The notes: generated from the letters alone by a model not told the origin. Positions 37,855 through 47,797 are shown, counted from the stretch's first letter. The stretch is 64,000 nt of DNA from Oscillatoria sp. FACHB-1406 (GCF_014698145.1 NZ_JACJSM010000019.1:1-64000), one strand, 5' to 3'. Numbers and translations are program-made.

Positions 37855-37978
37855 GAGATGAATCGAATCATTGCTAAACTCAAAGCCATAGTCGATTTTA
37901 GGTTAAAATCTCCAACTACGACCGATTTTTTAATTTCTGAGATAAGTAGGAGCGTGTAAAAAAAGTGCGATCGGATTC

Positions 37979-38041
37979 GTAGGGGCGGGTTTAGCTAAAA
38001 CCTTTGCTATGAAGTGAATTCAGCCGTCAAAACCCGCCCTC
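37979..38041. repeat. Inverted repeat upstream of purE
   Basis: GTAGGGGCGGGTTTAG (37979 on) pairs with AAAACCCGCCCT (38029-38040). Similar GGGCGGGTTT/AAACCCGCCC palindromes are common between cyanobacterial genes. It overlaps the longer open frame upstream of purE and so argues for the downstream purE start. Confidence 0.55.
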
Positions 38042-38073
38042 TTCAAGTTAAGGTTATTTTCGTCAACCTACTT

Positions 38074-38589
38074 ATGAGTCAATCTCCTTTAGTTGGAATT
38101 ATTATGGGTAGCGATTCCGATCTGCCGACGATGCAGGGCGCGATCGCGGTTTGCGAGGAATTTGAAGTCAGTTTTGAAGTTGCGATCGTTTCAGCCCATC
38201 GCACCCCAGAACGGATGGTAGACTATGCCAAAACAGCGCGCGATCGCGGCATTAAAGTGATTATCGCCGGAGCGGGTGGCGCGGCGCATCTCCCCGGTAT
38301 GGTGGCATCTCTCACGCCACTTCCCGTCATTGGCGTTCCTGTCGCGACTCGCAATCTGGGGGGCGTTGATTCGCTTTATTCCATCGTGCAAATGCCCGCC
38401 GGGATTCCTGTTGCTACCGTTGCGATTGGAAATGCAAAGAATGCGGGTTTACTGGCGATCCAAATTTTAGGAACCAGCGATCCTCAATTGTGCGATCGCG
38501 TTCGACAATACCGCCAAAGTTTGCAAGAAATGGTCTTAGAAAAACAAGCTAAACTCGATGAAGTTGGATATAAAAATTATGAATTATGA
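38074..38589 (+). CDS. purE: N5-carboxyaminoimidazole ribonucleotide mutase
   Basis: About 171 residues from [20 protein letters not shown]. Class I PurE moves the carboxyl group of N5-CAIR to give CAIR in purine synthesis. The GSDSD motif (residues 12-16), SAHRTPERM and [12 protein letters not shown] are characteristic. A longer frame opens at 38014 but begins inside an inverted repeat, so the ATG at 38074 is preferred. The last residues KNYEL and the stop codon come from the AATTATG heptamer repeat that follows. No purK is in the window. Confidence 0.95.
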   Translation: MSQSPLVGIIMGSDSDLPTMQGAIAVCEEFEVSFEVAIVSAHRTPERMVDYAKTARDRGIKVIIAGAGGAAHLPGMVASLTPLPVIGVPVATRNLGGVDSLYSIVQMPAGIPVATVAIGNAKNAGLLAIQILGTSDPQLCDRVRQYRQSLQEMVLEKQAKLDEVGYKNYEL

Positions 38590-38640
38590 ATTATGAGTTA
38601 TGAATGGGGGAATTACGAATTACGAATTACGAATTACGAA
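38577..38640. repeat. Heptamer tandem repeat between two stop codons
   Basis: Repeated AATTATG units (38577-38604) and then about four copies of AATTACG (38611-38640) fill the gap between the purE stop and the stop of the convergent small membrane protein gene. Such short tandem heptamers are common in cyanobacterial spacers. Confidence 0.75.
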
Positions 38641-38907
38641 CTATAACTTCGTACAAGTTTTTCCTTCCGCAGTTTTTTTTGCATAGAAAAGATCGGCAGA
38701 AGCAACGTCCCCAAAACCGGCACGCTCCCAACTGGTTTCCGCTTCGCTACAAGTTACTTTGTAGGGTGAAAGGGATATCGCCAACGTTACAATGCCAAAA
38801 AGAATACCCCAACCCGCAGCCACGCAGCAGCATTTCACGATTAACTCTTGGCGACGAGATGGCTGATTCAATTGCAGGAACGATTTGTAGGGATTCGGCT
38901 CACTCAT
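38641..38907 (-). CDS. Small membrane protein of unknown function
   Basis: An 88-residue protein with one long hydrophobic segment (about 30-52: CCVAAGWGILFGIVTLAISL) and a C-terminal region with two cysteines (VTCSEAETSWERAGF and KTCTKL). Not a family that I recognise. The translated features are protein-like and the frame spans the full gap between purE and the DUF4347 gene, so it is more likely real than not. Its stop codon abuts the heptamer repeat. Confidence 0.6.
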   Translation of the reverse strand: MSEPNPYKSFLQLNQPSRRQELIVKCCCVAAGWGILFGIVTLAISLSPYKVTCSEAETSWERAGFGDVASADLFYAKKTAEGKTCTKL

Positions 38908-39044
38908 AGCAGCCTTGAGAGGGGGGTACGCAATACTACAATTTTAACCCCGATAAAAAACTTTTTTTCGATTGTCCGGGTTTAATTTCCGTAGCGAGTA
39001 TAAGTGGCTAGGTGACGCATTATACTCTAATCCCCCATAAGCGT

Positions 39045-42000
39045 ATGGACGCGATCGAACCAACCTACCCCCTTGCTGAATCGGGACGCGACGAGCTAAA
39101 CCCCCTCGGAGCGGTGGGTATGGAAAACCCCTTCAATTCCTCCGGTTCCCGCTTTTCTTCGGCTTCCGGCGATGTGTATTGGTCGCAAGCGGAACGACAA
39201 TCGAACGGTAGCGCGCACAGTCGGCTAGAATCGAGTTCGAGCAAGCATTCCCTGGTTGCGATCGACAGTCGGATCGAAGATTTAGACGCGCTATTGGCAG
39301 GGCTAGCGCCGGATGTGGAAGTGACGCTATTAGATGCAAAACGCGATGGCATCGCTCAAATTAGTGAGGTTTTAGCCGGACGCAATGATATTTCTAGCCT
39401 GCACCTCATTTCTCACGGCAGCGCGGGCAGCTTGCAACTCGGTTCGACAACTTTAGATACCGCAGCACTAGCAGCGCATCAAACGCAAATTCAAGCTTGG
39501 GGACAAGCGCTAACCGATGAAGCTGATATTCTCCTCTACGGCTGTAATGTTGCTTCTAATACACAAGGCGTTGATTTTATCAAGCAAATTTCGGCGTTAA
39601 CCGGCGCGGATGTTGCCGCATCGAACGATTTAACGGGCAACCGCGCGCTGGGCGGCGATTGGAATCTGGAAGTTTTCACCGGCAGCATTGAAACGGATGT
39701 CGTGCTGCAACGGTGGGCGCAGGAGGCTTACGGCGCGGTTTTTGGTACGGTGACGGATTTGCCTGCGACGGCGGCGAGTTATTTCGGTACGGCGGGCGAG
39801 GATACGGGCAATGCGGTGGAAATTGCGCCGGATAACACGATTTTGATTGGCGGGACGGTCGGCGGTCAAGGTACGGTGTTACGCTTGGATGCGACGGGAC
39901 AAACCGTTCTCGGTCAATATTCGGTGGGAACGAATATTCAGGATTTGGATGTTAACCGCAGCAATGGCAATATTACCGTTGTGGGGGATAGCGGCGTAAC
40001 GACGTTGAAGAGCGATGGTAGCGTGCTTTGGAGTCAGACGTTGAGTTTGGCGACGAGTACGCGCCGGGTGGCAGTGGCGCAAGATGGCACGGTGGCGGCG
40101 TTGGAGTCAGATAATAACGGCAGCCATCGGGTGACGGTGTGGAATGCGGCAGGAACGCAAACGGGTAGTTTTGCGATCGCGGATGGTAAGAGTATTGATG
40201 ATATCGCGATCGACAGCAACACCGGCTCGGTTTTTGTTGCCGGTTTTCGGCAGGTTGCATCGACTCTCCAACTTCCCCTCTTTCGCAGCTACAGCTATGC
40301 AGGCGGCTTGAAATGGAGCAATTATGATTTTTCTGCCTCGCAAGCCCAATCCAGCGGCGATGGGGCGGATTCGCGAGGATTGCGGGTGGCGATGGGGCGC
40401 GACGGAATGCTGTACTATGCGGGCAGTTTGGACGGCGGTAACACCGTCTATCGCAGGGATGCCAGAGATCTGACCAAAAATGCCACCTACAACGTCAATA
40501 TCGACAGTTACACCAGCACCTCGAATCTCGGAAGCGGTCAGTTTGGCTACTTTGCGCGGGTGAATCCGGGGACGGGAGAGGTGTTGAAGGGGCAGTACGT
40601 CGTCAATCGCCTTTCGAGTGGTAAGGGAAATTCTTTCGGGATTAATGCCATTACTGCTTCGGAAAGCGGACAGGTGTTTATCGGCGGTAGTTCGATGGCT
40701 TCTGCACCGAATCGGACGGAGTTAAAGGTTAATGGTAGCGCGATCGGCGGCTATACGGCGAGTGAGGGGGCGGTCATTGCGATTAGTGCCGATTTTACCA
40801 GCCGCGAGTTGGTGGCGGTGTGGACGGGGACGGGAACTAAAGCGCCTTCGGGGGTGAAGGGGGTGGCGGCGGCGAACGGGATTCGCGCGATCGCGTCGGC
40901 GGCTTCTGGGAGTATGATGACGGTCAATCCCCTACAAGCCTCTTCTGCGGGCGGTAACGACCTCTACTTCTCGGTTTGGGGAAATAGTACCTTACCGTCT
41001 GTTTCGATTGCCGACATCCAGATGCAGGAAGGAAACGACGGTACGCCCTATGCGGAATTAACAGTTACGCTGTCCCAGAAACCGACAGCGAATGTTACGC
41101 TCGATTTTGCGACAGTGGCGGGAACGGCGGCGGAGGGGAGTGATTATATCGCGCAGGCGGGAACGCTGACGTTTGTACCCGATGGCGCGCTGGTGCAAAA
41201 GATTCAAATTGCGATCGCGCCGGATACTGATTTTGAAGCCAACGAGACTTTTACGGTTAAACTCAGTAACATCAGTGCAAATGCAACGGTGGCGAAAGAT
41301 TTCGGTACGGTAACGCTCCTCAACGACGACTCGAATGCACCAACTGCGATCGCGATTTCGGGCGATAGCGTTGCGGAAAATAGCGCGAATAATACGATTA
41401 TCGGCACGTTTTCTACGGCGGATCTGGATGCGGGCGATACGCAAACCTATACGTTGCTCGACGATGCAGGCGGACGTTTTAAAATTGATGGCGATCGCTT
41501 GTTAGTTGCTGACGGTACGAAGTTGGACTTTGAAAGCAACGGTACTCATGCGATTACCGTTCGCAGTACCGATGCGGCAGGATTATTTCTCGATCGCACC
41601 TTGACGATTAACCTTCAGGATCTCAACGAAGTCCCAACGACAACCGGATTCGACAACCTGATAATTCCCGATCCAAACGTTACGCCCAGTAGTACCCTTG
41701 ATATAGCGAAAGCGTTCGGCGATCTCGACGCGGGCGACACCCTCACTTACTCGATCGCGGATAATACTAACCCCGAGCTTTTCAGTACGCCGCCGAGTTT
41801 GGATGCGAAAACGGGTCAATTAATCCTGAACTACCAGCCCACAGCGTTAGGTAAAACCAGTTTAACCTTGCGCGCAACGGATGCGAAGGGATTGTTCGTG
41901 GAAAGCGCGATCGCGATCGAAGTAGGAACGCCCGTACCTCCTACACTGCCCGATCCCACCGCAGAACCGAAACCCGAAACGCTACCCGTTCCGCCGCCGT

Positions 42001-42851
42001 CCTCAAATTCCACTCCTAATGCAGCAAATCCTTCTGCGATCGCAACTTTAACTCCCGAACCATCACCGAATAATATTCCTGCTGAAACTCAAATATCCGC
42101 CACACCAGTGCCTCTAGAAATACCTGCGGATATTGCCTTCAACAACGTTGAATCTCCGCAAAACGCCTCCAATGTTGAGGTTGTAAATTCCCTAAATTCT
42201 AGTGTAACTTCGCCAGATTTAGTAGTTAACTTTACAGCACAAAGTTCGGAAAATCTGCTACAAAAAACTAGACTCGATTCCGCAAGCTTGAGTCAAACAC
42301 CAATTGCTATTCAGAACTTAGGAAAAGAACAACTCTACGAGTTTTTAAATTATGCTTCACAATCGAGTTATCCAGCTTCATTAGAAATATTGAATCGTAA
42401 CAGCCCCACGATTGGGAGTGCAATTTCTTCAGACTTATCGCCCCCATCCAGTCCTCCCAATCCTTACCCAAGCTCCCTGTCAGGGAGTCCCTCGACTTTA
42501 CCCTTACAACTCAATTTTAACGATCTTTTTTCTCAGATTGGCGCTCAATTTAATCAGCCAAAATCGAGAGCGGAAGAACTCGAATTTTGGGCAGCAGCCA
42601 CCGTATTGATTTCGCTTTTCTTAGGGAACTATAATTTTAATTCAAGAGTCTATGGTCGTAGTGTAGTAAAATCAAAACTCGCTCCGGTAAAACTCCTGAA
42701 AAAATCCCGCCTTCCGAGCGATTTAAACGACACGAGCGATGAGACAGACAGCCGAGATTCCGATGACTTATTGGAATCGCACGATAACGACCCTTTTGGA
42801 TTAGCTTCTCCAGGAAAGCTTTTGTTTCAACAAACTTCCTGGTCGCTTTAA
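39045..42851 (+). CDS. DUF4347/Calx-beta/cadherin-like giant surface protein
   Basis: A protein of about 1270 residues. The first 240 residues contain a DUF4347 domain with SHGSAGSLQLG and ILLYGCNVAS (His and Cys in an order reminiscent of caspase-like CHAT domains). Then come beta-propeller-like repeats (IAIDSNTGSVFVAGF), a Calx-beta motif (VTLDFATVAGTAAEGSDYI ... DFEANETF), a cadherin-like repeat (SVAENSANNTIIGTFST, DLDAGDTQTYTLLDDAGG), a Pro/Ser-rich stalk, and a hydrophobic segment near the C-terminus (WAAATVLISLFLGNYNF) before a charged tail. Calcium-binding adhesins of this build are usually exported by type I systems. A GTG start at 39012 is also possible. It is followed by a PPIase gene. 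Confidence 0.85.
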   Translation: MDAIEPTYPLAESGRDELNPLGAVGMENPFNSSGSRFSSASGDVYWSQAERQSNGSAHSRLESSSSKHSLVAIDSRIEDLDALLAGLAPDVEVTLLDAKRDGIAQISEVLAGRNDISSLHLISHGSAGSLQLGSTTLDTAALAAHQTQIQAWGQALTDEADILLYGCNVASNTQGVDFIKQISALTGADVAASNDLTGNRALGGDWNLEVFTGSIETDVVLQRWAQEAYGAVFGTVTDLPATAASYFGTAGEDTGNAVEIAPDNTILIGGTVGGQGTVLRLDATGQTVLGQYSVGTNIQDLDVNRSNGNITVVGDSGVTTLKSDGSVLWSQTLSLATSTRRVAVAQDGTVAALESDNNGSHRVTVWNAAGTQTGSFAIADGKSIDDIAIDSNTGSVFVAGFRQVASTLQLPLFRSYSYAGGLKWSNYDFSASQAQSSGDGADSRGLRVAMGRDGMLYYAGSLDGGNTVYRRDARDLTKNATYNVNIDSYTSTSNLGSGQFGYFARVNPGTGEVLKGQYVVNRLSSGKGNSFGINAITASESGQVFIGGSSMASAPNRTELKVNGSAIGGYTASEGAVIAISADFTSRELVAVWTGTGTKAPSGVKGVAAANGIRAIASAASGSMMTVNPLQASSAGGNDLYFSVWGNSTLPSVSIADIQMQEGNDGTPYAELTVTLSQKPTANVTLDFATVAGTAAEGSDYIAQAGTLTFVPDGALVQKIQIAIAPDTDFEANETFTVKLSNISANATVAKDFGTVTLLNDDSNAPTAIAISGDSVAENSANNTIIGTFSTADLDAGDTQTYTLLDDAGGRFKIDGDRLLVADGTKLDFESNGTHAITVRSTDAAGLFLDRTLTINLQDLNEVPTTTGFDNLIIPDPNVTPSSTLDIAKAFGDLDAGDTLTYSIADNTNPELFSTPPSLDAKTGQLILNYQPTALGKTSLTLRATDAKGLFVESAIAIEVGTPVPPTLPDPTAEPKPETLPVPPPSSNSTPNAANPSAIATLTPEPSPNNIPAETQISATPVPLEIPADIAFNNVESPQNASNVEVVNSLNSSVTSPDLVVNFTAQSSENLLQKTRLDSASLSQTPIAIQNLGKEQLYEFLNYASQSSYPASLEILNRNSPTIGSAISSDLSPPSSPPNPYPSSLSGSPSTLPLQLNFNDLFSQIGAQFNQPKSRAEELEFWAAATVLISLFLGNYNFNSRVYGRSVVKSKLAPVKLLKKSRLPSDLNDTSDETDSRDSDDLLESHDNDPFGLASPGKLLFQQTSWSL

Positions 42852-42979
42852 AGAATTTCAGTTATCCTTCGATAAAGCGCGATCGCCAAGCCAAATCAAG
42901 TTTATTTTTGAAAGCGTCAAAGGTCAGAAAAACAGACTACAACCTCGTCCGAACTGAATAACCTCACAATTTAACGCTC

Positions 42980-43732
42980 ATGACTCAAGCATTTCTCAGA
43001 ATCGAGGATCGCGTTCTTAACGCTGAAGATATTGCCGCTTTACTAGAGAAATACAACCTTTTGCCGCAACTTGCGCGCGAAGCCATTATCGATCGAGCGA
43101 TTGAAGAGATTGCGATCGCACCGGATGAAATCGAGAGAACTTGCGAGAGTTTCTGGAATCAGCGCCAACTCTTGCAACCCGAGGTTCAAAAACAATGGTT
43201 GTGGCAGCAAGGAATCACCCCAGAACAACTGCGAGAAAAGCTGCTGCGAGAATTAAAAATCCTTAAATTCAAAAAAGACACTTGGAGCAATCATCTCTCC
43301 GATTATTTTCTCCTGCGCAAAAGCAGTTTGGATGGCGTTGTTTACTCCCTGGTACGAACTTCTAACCTCAATATTGCCCAAGAACTCTACTTTCGCATTC
43401 AAACTGGCGAGTCTCTGTTTGCTGAAGTTGCGCGCCAATACTCCCTCGGTCCAGAAGCGCAAACCGGCGGACTCGTCGGTCCAGTGGAACTCTCGCGTTT
43501 AGATCCCGCCCTTGCTGAGGTTCTTGTTTCTAGTGAAATCGGACAATTGCGTCCGCCTCTTCAGTTTGGGGAATGGTCGATTTTGCTCCGCCTTGAAGAA
43601 CGGATTCCCGCCCAACTCAACGGCATTATGGAACAAAAATTACTGGATGAGTTGTTTGAAAGTTGGCTGCAAGAACGAGTCACGGAGGTTGTGCAACAAC
43701 ATAAATTAGAGCGCCATCTCGTGACTCAATAA
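42980..43732 (+). CDS. Parvulin-type peptidylprolyl isomerase
   Basis: A 250-residue protein. The C-terminal half has a PpiC-like rotamase core (FAEVARQYSLGPEAQTGGLVGPVELSRLDPALAEVL ... LQFGEWSILLRLEERIP). The N-terminal half is helical, as in SurA-like chaperones, but no signal peptide is visible. Similar proteins are encoded beside type I secretion or large repeat-protein genes in cyanobacteria. Here it is 128 bp after the giant surface protein gene, so a role in its folding or export is plausible but inferred. Confidence 0.85.
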   Translation: MTQAFLRIEDRVLNAEDIAALLEKYNLLPQLAREAIIDRAIEEIAIAPDEIERTCESFWNQRQLLQPEVQKQWLWQQGITPEQLREKLLRELKILKFKKDTWSNHLSDYFLLRKSSLDGVVYSLVRTSNLNIAQELYFRIQTGESLFAEVARQYSLGPEAQTGGLVGPVELSRLDPALAEVLVSSEIGQLRPPLQFGEWSILLRLEERIPAQLNGIMEQKLLDELFESWLQERVTEVVQQHKLERHLVTQ

Positions 43733-43887
43733 TTACTAATTCGTAATGCGTAATTCGTCATTAAGAATTCCTTAATTTTGTAGGTTGGGGAGCCACTGCG
43801 GTGGACGGATTCCCCGGCTTGAAGCACGCGGCATTCAAGCGAAGCGCGACCCAACAAACACCTATGGATGTTGGGTCTCGTCCCTTT
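43730..43887. repeat. Intergenic repeat cluster (heptamers and GTTGGG palindrome)
   Basis: A TAATTCG-type heptamer tract (43730-43765) is followed by a composite palindromic element (43780-43887) with TGTAGGTTGGGG, GACCCAACAAAC and GTTGGGTCTCGTCCC. The TGTAGGTTGGG...CCCAACA pattern is a very common cyanobacterial spacer repeat. Confidence 0.6.
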
Positions 43888-43892
43888 AAGGC

Positions 43893-44933
43893 CTATTCAT
43901 TAGGCGGTTCGGCATAGGGAGCTAAATCAACTTCGGGTGCAAATTCACGAACCGGCGTTTCAGGATTGCCATGTTTCTTGATTTCTTGCGCCGCTTCCAC
44001 CATTTCTGGGGTGGGGGGCTGGGGCGGCATTGGTTGAGAATTTTCAGTATCGAGATCGATCGCGCTTTCTTCTTTTTCCCAGTCGGCGCGCTCGTCTTCG
44101 ACAGAGGCTAGAGGTTCCTGTTCTCGGGCAGCCTCATCTTTTTCTGCTTGAGTCTCTTCTTTTTCTAAAGGGATAAAACTAGCGGACGATTCGCCCTCTG
44201 AAACGGAGGGATTCTCCTCAGTCTCCATTTCGATCGTTTCGAGAAGGATTTCTACCGATTCGCTCAAAACTTCGCCGGTTTCTAAATCGACGGATTGTTC
44301 GACACTTAAGGTGGCAACTTCGATTGTTTCGGATTCTTCGCCGTCTGGATTGTCCTCGAGGGGAGTTTGGGGGGGAGGAGTGATGCTTTCTGCGGTTGCT
44401 TGTGCTTCTGCTTCGGGGTTTGTCTCGCTGGCGCTTACACTGTCGGAGGTTGTCTCCTCAACCTTCGGGGAGGGAGGCGCGATGCGATCGGCGAGCGATT
44501 CGAGCTTGTCGGTTTGAGGGTCTTCTGCTTCTTCAACTAAAGTCGCAACGGACTCAACGGGGGCAGAGGTTGGCGGTTTGGGTTTGCGGAAGCGATTGGT
44601 AATCGGGGCAAATAGGATATTCGGGGAGAGGCGGTTAATTTTTGCCTGGGTTTCGGGGGAAATCACTGTTTTTTCGCCGTCTGCGGTGGTAGCACGGCGC
44701 AGACTGAAAGCTTCCCATCCCAACCAACCGAGGAGGGCAACGGAAGCCGTTTGACCCAATAATACGCCGCCGGTGATGCGTCCGGCGCAAATCCACAGTA
44801 CGAGGGCGTAGAACATGGCAACACCACTCCAGAGGAAGTCGTACTTGCGGTGAACTTCGGGGAAAAAGAAAGCGGCCATGAATAGGACAAAGCTTCCGAG
44901 GGCGACGGCGATCGCGAGGATATGGGCAAGCAT
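43893..44933 (-). CDS. Ycf66-family protein
   Basis: A 346-residue protein. Residues 1-90 carry three hydrophobic helices and the Ycf66 signature (FFPEVHRKYDFLWSGVAMFYALVLWICAGRITGGVLLGQ). The remaining 250 residues are acidic and low in complexity (TNPEAEAQ, EKEETQAEKDE), probably disordered in the cytoplasm. Ycf66 occurs in cyanobacteria and some plastids; its role is unknown. Length is greater than plastid Ycf66 because of the tail. Confidence 0.88.
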   Translation of the reverse strand: MLAHILAIAVALGSFVLFMAAFFFPEVHRKYDFLWSGVAMFYALVLWICAGRITGGVLLGQTASVALLGWLGWEAFSLRRATTADGEKTVISPETQAKINRLSPNILFAPITNRFRKPKPPTSAPVESVATLVEEAEDPQTDKLESLADRIAPPSPKVEETTSDSVSASETNPEAEAQATAESITPPPQTPLEDNPDGEESETIEVATLSVEQSVDLETGEVLSESVEILLETIEMETEENPSVSEGESSASFIPLEKEETQAEKDEAAREQEPLASVEDERADWEKEESAIDLDTENSQPMPPQPPTPEMVEAAQEIKKHGNPETPVREFAPEVDLAPYAEPPNE

Positions 44934-44976
44934 TATTAAAAGTCCTCCTCTAAGGTTTGAGTGTTGGGGGTCATTT

Positions 44977-45025
44977 CAGTTATGAGTTATCAGTTATGAG
45001 TTACCAGTTATTCAGTTATTAGTTC
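44977..45025. repeat. AGTTAT-type short tandem repeats
   Basis: Repeated CAGTTATGAGTTATCAGTTATGAG-like heptamers just upstream of the Ycf66 gene, of the same class as the heptamer tracts near 38577 and 43730. Confidence 0.6.
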
Positions 45026-45108
45026 TTCCTCTCTTAATCAAATTTAACCATCAATGGGTCGTTCGAGCCGTTTTCCCGGCAGGTATGGCGCTAAATTAAG
45101 CCCGATTG

Positions 45109-46719
45109 TTAATGCCCTACTGGGGCTTTTGCGCCGCGCCCGCCCTTACCGAGAAACAATAAAAGCGGTAGAGAACAGAGGAAAATAATTCCTACAAATC
45201 GAAAGATATCGGCGTAAGAGAGAACGGCAGATTGCAGGCTGACGAGGCGATCGAGGGTTTCTAGGGCTTGTTGCTGCGCGATCGCGGCATCGACACCGCG
45301 ACTTTGAAAATATCCTGTTAGCGCTTCGAGTCGTTGTAGGGTTTCGCGATCGTAACCGCTTAAATCTGTTAATAGCATAGCGCGGTGAAAGGTTTGCCGT
45401 CGGTCGAGCAAGGAAGCCAGAATTGCAATGCCAATGCTGCCGCCCAACTGCCGCATTAAGTTATAAAAACCGGAACCGGCGGAAATATCTTCTGGGGGCA
45501 AACCGCCCAAAGTCGCTAAACTTAAGGGCAAAAACATGAGAACGGTGGTCGCGCCGCGCCACACTAAGGGCCAAAAGAGATTATCCGTGCCGGTTTGGGG
45601 AGTAATTTGGGCGAGATCGAACATAACGAGGGTCGTGCCGATCGCGCCCATACCGATTAAAATACGAGCGTCTACTTTGGTGGAAATTTTCCCCAACAAC
45701 ACCATCATGATTGCTGAGGCGAGCGCGCCGGGAGCAAGCAACCAGCCGGTTTGCGTGGCGGAATACCTCAATATCCCTTGGGCGAAGAGGGGAACGGCGA
45801 ACAGCGCCCCATACAAGCCCATCCCCAAAATGCCGGAATAGAGGCTGCCAGCGGCTAAGGCGCGATGGCGCAAGACGCGCAAATCGACAGCGGGATGTTT
45901 TACCCGCAGTTCGCGGCGGATAAACAGGAATAAGCCAACCACCGCTGCGATCGCGAGGCGGATAATAAAAGGGGAGTCAAACCAACCTTCAGTTTCCCCT
46001 TCTTCGAGCAGCGTTTGCAAGCTGCCCACGGCGATAATTAAAAAGAGGATGCCCCACCAGTCTACGGGTTGTCGTTGTTGCGATCGCTTCTTGGCATCCG
46101 GACGCAAAAACAGCAGCGCCATAATTGTTGCGACAATGCCCACCGGCAGGTTAATAAAGAAAATCCAGCGCCATCCAAGGCTATCGGTTAAATATCCCCC
46201 CAAAGTCGGACCAATCGCTGGCCCCGCAATCACCCCGACTCCAAAGACGGCTTGAGCGAGGCCCTGTTCGGCGGGGGGAAAGCTTTCAAACAAAATCGCT
46301 TGTGCCTTAGCGAGCAATCCGCCGCCGCAAAGTCCTTGTAAGATGCGCGCTACGATCAGCATCGGCAGATTGACCGAAAAACCGCAGAGAACTGAGGAAA
46401 GCGTAAACCCAACCATTGAAAAGACAAAGTAGGTTTTTTTGCCGAAGAAGTCGCCCAACCAAGCCGAAAGGGGAATGAGAATGACATTGGCGATGGCGTA
46501 GGCGGTGACAACCCAGCCCACTTCGCTAATGGTTGCGCCCAAGGTGGCTTGAATCTCGGTCAGTGCCACGTTCACGATGCTGGTATCGATGACTTCGAGA
46601 ATTGCGCCTAAAGCTGCTGTCAGCGCGATCGCCCATTTTAAGGGGCCTTGCACGTAACCGGCAAACGCTTCTGGGGAGAGTTCGGCTTTTGAGTTCGGTG
46701 AGGAGGAAATATTGGTCAT
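45109..46719 (-). CDS. DHA2-family MFS multidrug efflux transporter
   Basis: A 536-residue protein with 14 predicted membrane segments. The start of the transporter core, IDTSIVNVALTEIQATLG, matches the EmrB/QacA subfamily motif D1; GWVVTAYAIANVILIPLSAWLGDFFGKK follows. It exports organic compounds with proton antiport; the substrate is unknown. No EmrA-type adaptor gene is beside it. The gene begins 7 bp after the YihY-family gene in the same direction, indicating one operon. The C-terminal residues are Gly- and Lys-rich. Confidence 0.93.
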   Translation of the reverse strand: MTNISSSPNSKAELSPEAFAGYVQGPLKWAIALTAALGAILEVIDTSIVNVALTEIQATLGATISEVGWVVTAYAIANVILIPLSAWLGDFFGKKTYFVFSMVGFTLSSVLCGFSVNLPMLIVARILQGLCGGGLLAKAQAILFESFPPAEQGLAQAVFGVGVIAGPAIGPTLGGYLTDSLGWRWIFFINLPVGIVATIMALLFLRPDAKKRSQQRQPVDWWGILFLIIAVGSLQTLLEEGETEGWFDSPFIIRLAIAAVVGLFLFIRRELRVKHPAVDLRVLRHRALAAGSLYSGILGMGLYGALFAVPLFAQGILRYSATQTGWLLAPGALASAIMMVLLGKISTKVDARILIGMGAIGTTLVMFDLAQITPQTGTDNLFWPLVWRGATTVLMFLPLSLATLGGLPPEDISAGSGFYNLMRQLGGSIGIAILASLLDRRQTFHRAMLLTDLSGYDRETLQRLEALTGYFQSRGVDAAIAQQQALETLDRLVSLQSAVLSYADIFRFVGIIFLCSLPLLLFLGKGGRGAKAPVGH

Positions 46720-46726
46720 CGGTCAA

Positions 46727-47797
46727 TTAAATTTTATCGGGCTTATCCACGCGATCGCGTCTAACCTCAAAATTGAGGGGCGGTTTCGACGATTTCGCCA
46801 GCATCTTTTCGCCAATGGTCGTATTGAGTTGCGCCCCCAGTAACATCACCAAAGAAGTCATATACAACCACAACATCAACACAATAACGGCTCCTACCGT
46901 TCCGTAAACCCGATTATAATGCCCGAAATTATTGACATAGAGGCGGAACAAACCGGAAATACAAGCCCAAGAAAGCGCTGCTAAAATCGCGCCCGGAACA
47001 ATGGGCGTTCCGCGCTTGCGACGGCTGGGGCCATAGCGATAAATAAAGGCAAAAGATGTACTAACAATTCCTAGCGCGACCGGCCAACGCAGTAAACCCC
47101 ATAAATCCAAGAAAAAGACGATGCGAGCGGTTAAAGCTTTGGCATTATCGGCAGAGAAAGAGTTTTCGGCTACGCCGGGAAGATTATTAAGCAGTTCGGG
47201 AAGCTGGAAAATGAGGCTCAGTGAGAATTTAAAGATAAAATCCCCCATTAATACTAGGAACGAAGCCATCACCATCAGACCAATGCTGCCCAGCGTGAGT
47301 AGAATCGCGATGATTCTTGATTTCCAAAACGGCCGCCGGTAGGGGAGGGGAATGCGTTGAATTTGATCGAGGGCGTTCATGGCAGCACCGACGGCGGAAG
47401 AGGCAATCCAAATTGCGGCCAGAAAGCTAAGGGAAAATAAACTTTTACTTTTGGTTTGCGTAATTTCGGCGACAACACTTTTGACGAGGGCCCAAGCCAT
47501 GTCGGGCGCAAACATTTTGAGTTGAGTGACGAGATCTCGGAAGGTTAATTCTAACGAGGAGTTACCTCTGCCAGCGAGTTGTTGGATAACGCCTAAGAAG
47601 GTGGCTTGTAAGGATTCCTCGAAAATTGCGATCGCCGCGATCGTTGCTAGAATCGTGGGGAAGAGTGCGAGCATGGTATTGTAAGCCATTTCTGCCGATA
47701 GGCCTCCCAAGCGTTGTTCCATTGCTTGCAACAATGCCAACCTCAACGTCGTGAAGTTGAGGTAGGTAAAGAATAGTAAACAACGCGGGACTCGCAT
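46727..47797 (-). CDS. YihY/BrkB-family membrane protein
   Basis: A 356-residue polytopic protein with about six membrane helices. Typical segments are SAEMAYNTMLALFPTILATIAA, IWIASSAVGAAMNALDQIQ, YRRPFWKSRIIAILLTLGSIGLM, YGPSRRKRGTPIVPGAILAALSW and YVNNFGHYNRVYGTVGAVIVLMLWLYM. The family was once named ribonuclease BN, but that activity belongs to another protein; the role is unknown. It lies 7 bp before the MFS transporter gene. It is divergent from the coiled-coil gene at 47873. Confidence 0.92.
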   Translation of the reverse strand: MRVPRCLLFFTYLNFTTLRLALLQAMEQRLGGLSAEMAYNTMLALFPTILATIAAIAIFEESLQATFLGVIQQLAGRGNSSLELTFRDLVTQLKMFAPDMAWALVKSVVAEITQTKSKSLFSLSFLAAIWIASSAVGAAMNALDQIQRIPLPYRRPFWKSRIIAILLTLGSIGLMVMASFLVLMGDFIFKFSLSLIFQLPELLNNLPGVAENSFSADNAKALTARIVFFLDLWGLLRWPVALGIVSTSFAFIYRYGPSRRKRGTPIVPGAILAALSWACISGLFRLYVNNFGHYNRVYGTVGAVIVLMLWLYMTSLVMLLGAQLNTTIGEKMLAKSSKPPLNFEVRRDRVDKPDKI

